Assembly (NCBI GenBank): GCA_937888775.1
Contig: CALAQT010000245.1
Location: 1 to 7,201 of the forward strand
Direction of reading: 5' to 3'
Length of the DNA stretch: 7,201 nt
Source: an uncultured Actinomycetes bacterium
GTDB lineage: Bacteria > Actinomycetota > Thermoleophilia > Solirubrobacterales > Solirubrobacteraceae
Below are positions 6,761 to 7,201 of the stretch, piece by piece; the first letter of the stretch is position 1; each line of letters opens with the position of its first letter. Made by a program: the position numbers and the translations under genes. The notes below the pieces were generated by a model, which searched no databases, was not told where the DNA came from, and saw only the letters and a list, made by a program, of their open reading frames with translations.

Positions 6761-6777
6761 CTCGCGGAACCCGCGAG
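6761..6777 (+). terminator. candidate U-less terminator hairpin after the operon
   Basis: CTCGCGG (6761-6767) and CCGCGAG (6771-6777) form a perfect 7-bp GC-rich stem with a 3-base loop, starting 5 bases after the stop of the truncated fourth frame. No T-run follows. Terminators of this I-shaped kind have been described in actinobacteria, but without a U-tract the assignment is only a possibility. Confidence 0.3.
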
Positions 6778-6874
6778 CGGTCGGGAAAGCGTCCCAAGAG
6801 CGAGAGGTTTCGGGAAGTTCAGCGATGTTACGAAGAGCGGATTCCTGGCGCGCCTGTTCAAAAACTCTGTCGGC

Positions 6875-6890
6875 CGCGGGGGCGTCCGCG
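6875..6890. repeat. 5-bp GC hairpin
   Basis: CGCGG (6875-6879) pairs with CCGCG (6886-6890) around a 6-base loop. It is short and near chance expectation for GC-rich sequence; listed as part of the stem-loop cluster. Confidence 0.2.
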
Positions 6891-6949
6891 CTCGCTTGCC
6901 CGTTACGAGTTTGCGCCGGTTCAGTTAGAGCGGTCAAACGGCAGTCTTC

Positions 6950-6988
6950 GCCCGACTTGCGGGCCTCCTCATAAAGCCCGTTGCGGGC
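6950..6988. repeat. twin GCCCG/CGGGC hairpins
   Basis: Two hairpins with identical 5-bp stems lie 11 bases apart: GCCCG-ACTTG-CGGGC (6950-6964) and GCCCG-TTG-CGGGC (6976-6988). Because the arms are identical, the outer arms can also pair with each other, giving an alternative fold. On the - strand the hairpin at 6976-6988 is followed by TTTAT, giving a weak terminator-like look in that direction. Confidence 0.4.
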
Positions 6989-7010
6989 GCGAGGCAAGCA
7001 GAAGTAGCCG

Positions 7011-7027
7011 AGCGGGGGCGACCCGCT
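7011..7027. repeat. 6-bp GC hairpin
   Basis: AGCGGG (7011-7016) pairs with CCCGCT (7022-7027) around GGCGA, with a possible further G-T pair (7010 with 7028). It is part of the stem-loop cluster and has no T-run after it. Confidence 0.3.
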
Positions 7028-7050
7028 TCCGGGCGTCCGCTGCCGATACC

Positions 7051-7080
7051 GTTCGCTGGTAATGAAGTCTCCCGGCGAAC
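7051..7080. repeat. 9-bp stem-loop
   Basis: GTTCGCTGG (7051-7059) pairs with CCGGCGAAC (7072-7080), one T-G wobble included, around a 12-base loop. It is the longest stem in the 3' segment and the strongest reason to consider that part of it is a structured RNA. Confidence 0.35.
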
Positions 7081-7201
7081 TTGCGCTTGTCCTCCACACA
7101 CATATGCCGCTGGTCGCGCTCGGTCCTTGGCCGCCCGGTAAGTACTCAAATGTGCCTAACCCCCTCGGCTTTGGGACGTGGCCGTTCGGTGAGGAGTGGT
7201 T

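Larger units (their letters stand above)
6726..7201. other. gene-free, stem-loop-rich 3' segment
   Basis: I see no convincing gene in these 476 bases. Two frames stay open, one on each strand (+ from ATG 6723 to 6974; - from 7099 down to 6734). They overlap each other, lack ribosome-binding sites, show weak third-position bias and match no domain I know. The segment is instead dense in short GC-rich inverted repeats: 6761-6777, 6875-6890, 6950-6964, 6976-6988, 7011-7027 and 7051-7080. No tRNA T-loop or rRNA sequence is recognisable. It may be a structured RNA, remnant DNA beyond a breakpoint, or ordinary intergenic DNA. GAGGAG at 7191-7196 could be the ribosome-binding site of a gene starting just past the window. 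Confidence 0.45.

Noticed and set aside
6751..7161. 8-bp inverted repeat GGTTAGGC (6751-6758) and GCCTAACC (7154-7161) as ends of a small mobile element
   Set aside because: The match does not extend past 8 bases, there is no target duplication outside it, and a few such matches are expected by chance in a segment of this length.
1..7201. tRNA genes or tRNA-derived attachment sites flanking the operon
   Set aside because: I looked on both strands of both flanks for a T-loop (GTTCRANNC) with a matching acceptor stem and found none. No direct repeat shared by the two flanks was apparent by eye.

Overview
This window holds one complete Type I restriction-modification operon, hsdM-hsdS-hsdR, all on the + strand, in GC-rich DNA (roughly 60% G+C by eye). 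The hsdM and hsdR genes have very high G/C at codon third positions, and GTG and probably TTG serve as starts. This fits a high-GC bacterium, plausibly an actinobacterium, but nothing here fixes the taxon. There is no rRNA, tRNA, CRISPR array, transposase or integrase that I can recognise.

Layout. Positions 1-375 are largely non-coding. They may contain the last codons of an upstream gene (in-frame stop at 96-98), several small inverted repeats, and the purine-rich Shine-Dalgarno region of hsdM. Positions 376-2394 are hsdM (N6-adenine methyltransferase subunit, long form with a C-terminal extension), 2391-3587 hsdS (specificity subunit with two target-recognition domains), and 3584-6598 hsdR (nuclease plus helicase/translocase subunit). 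Both junctions are 4-base ATGA overlaps, so the three genes look translationally coupled and probably form one transcript.

Directly after hsdR a fourth reading frame starts with the same architecture: a GAGG ribosome-binding site, 4 bases, then TTG overlapping the hsdR stop as TTGA. It runs convincingly for about 38 codons (6595 to about 6709). It then enters an AT-rich tandem repeat (two copies of CAATTATG, 6710-6725) and soon stops. I read it as the broken 5' end of an accessory gene of the operon. From about 6726 to 7201 I see no convincing gene, only a stretch dense in short GC-rich stem-loops.

How the genes work together (established for Type I systems): HsdM and HsdS form the methyltransferase, which marks adenines on both strands of a bipartite target. 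With HsdR added, the complex translocates and cleaves DNA whose target is unmethylated. HsdS alone sets the sequence read. Its recognition domains have visibly lower third-position GC than hsdM or the core of hsdR, as expected if they have been exchanged horizontally. I found no clearly new defence system. The least explained items are the truncated fourth gene and the structured, gene-free 3' segment.
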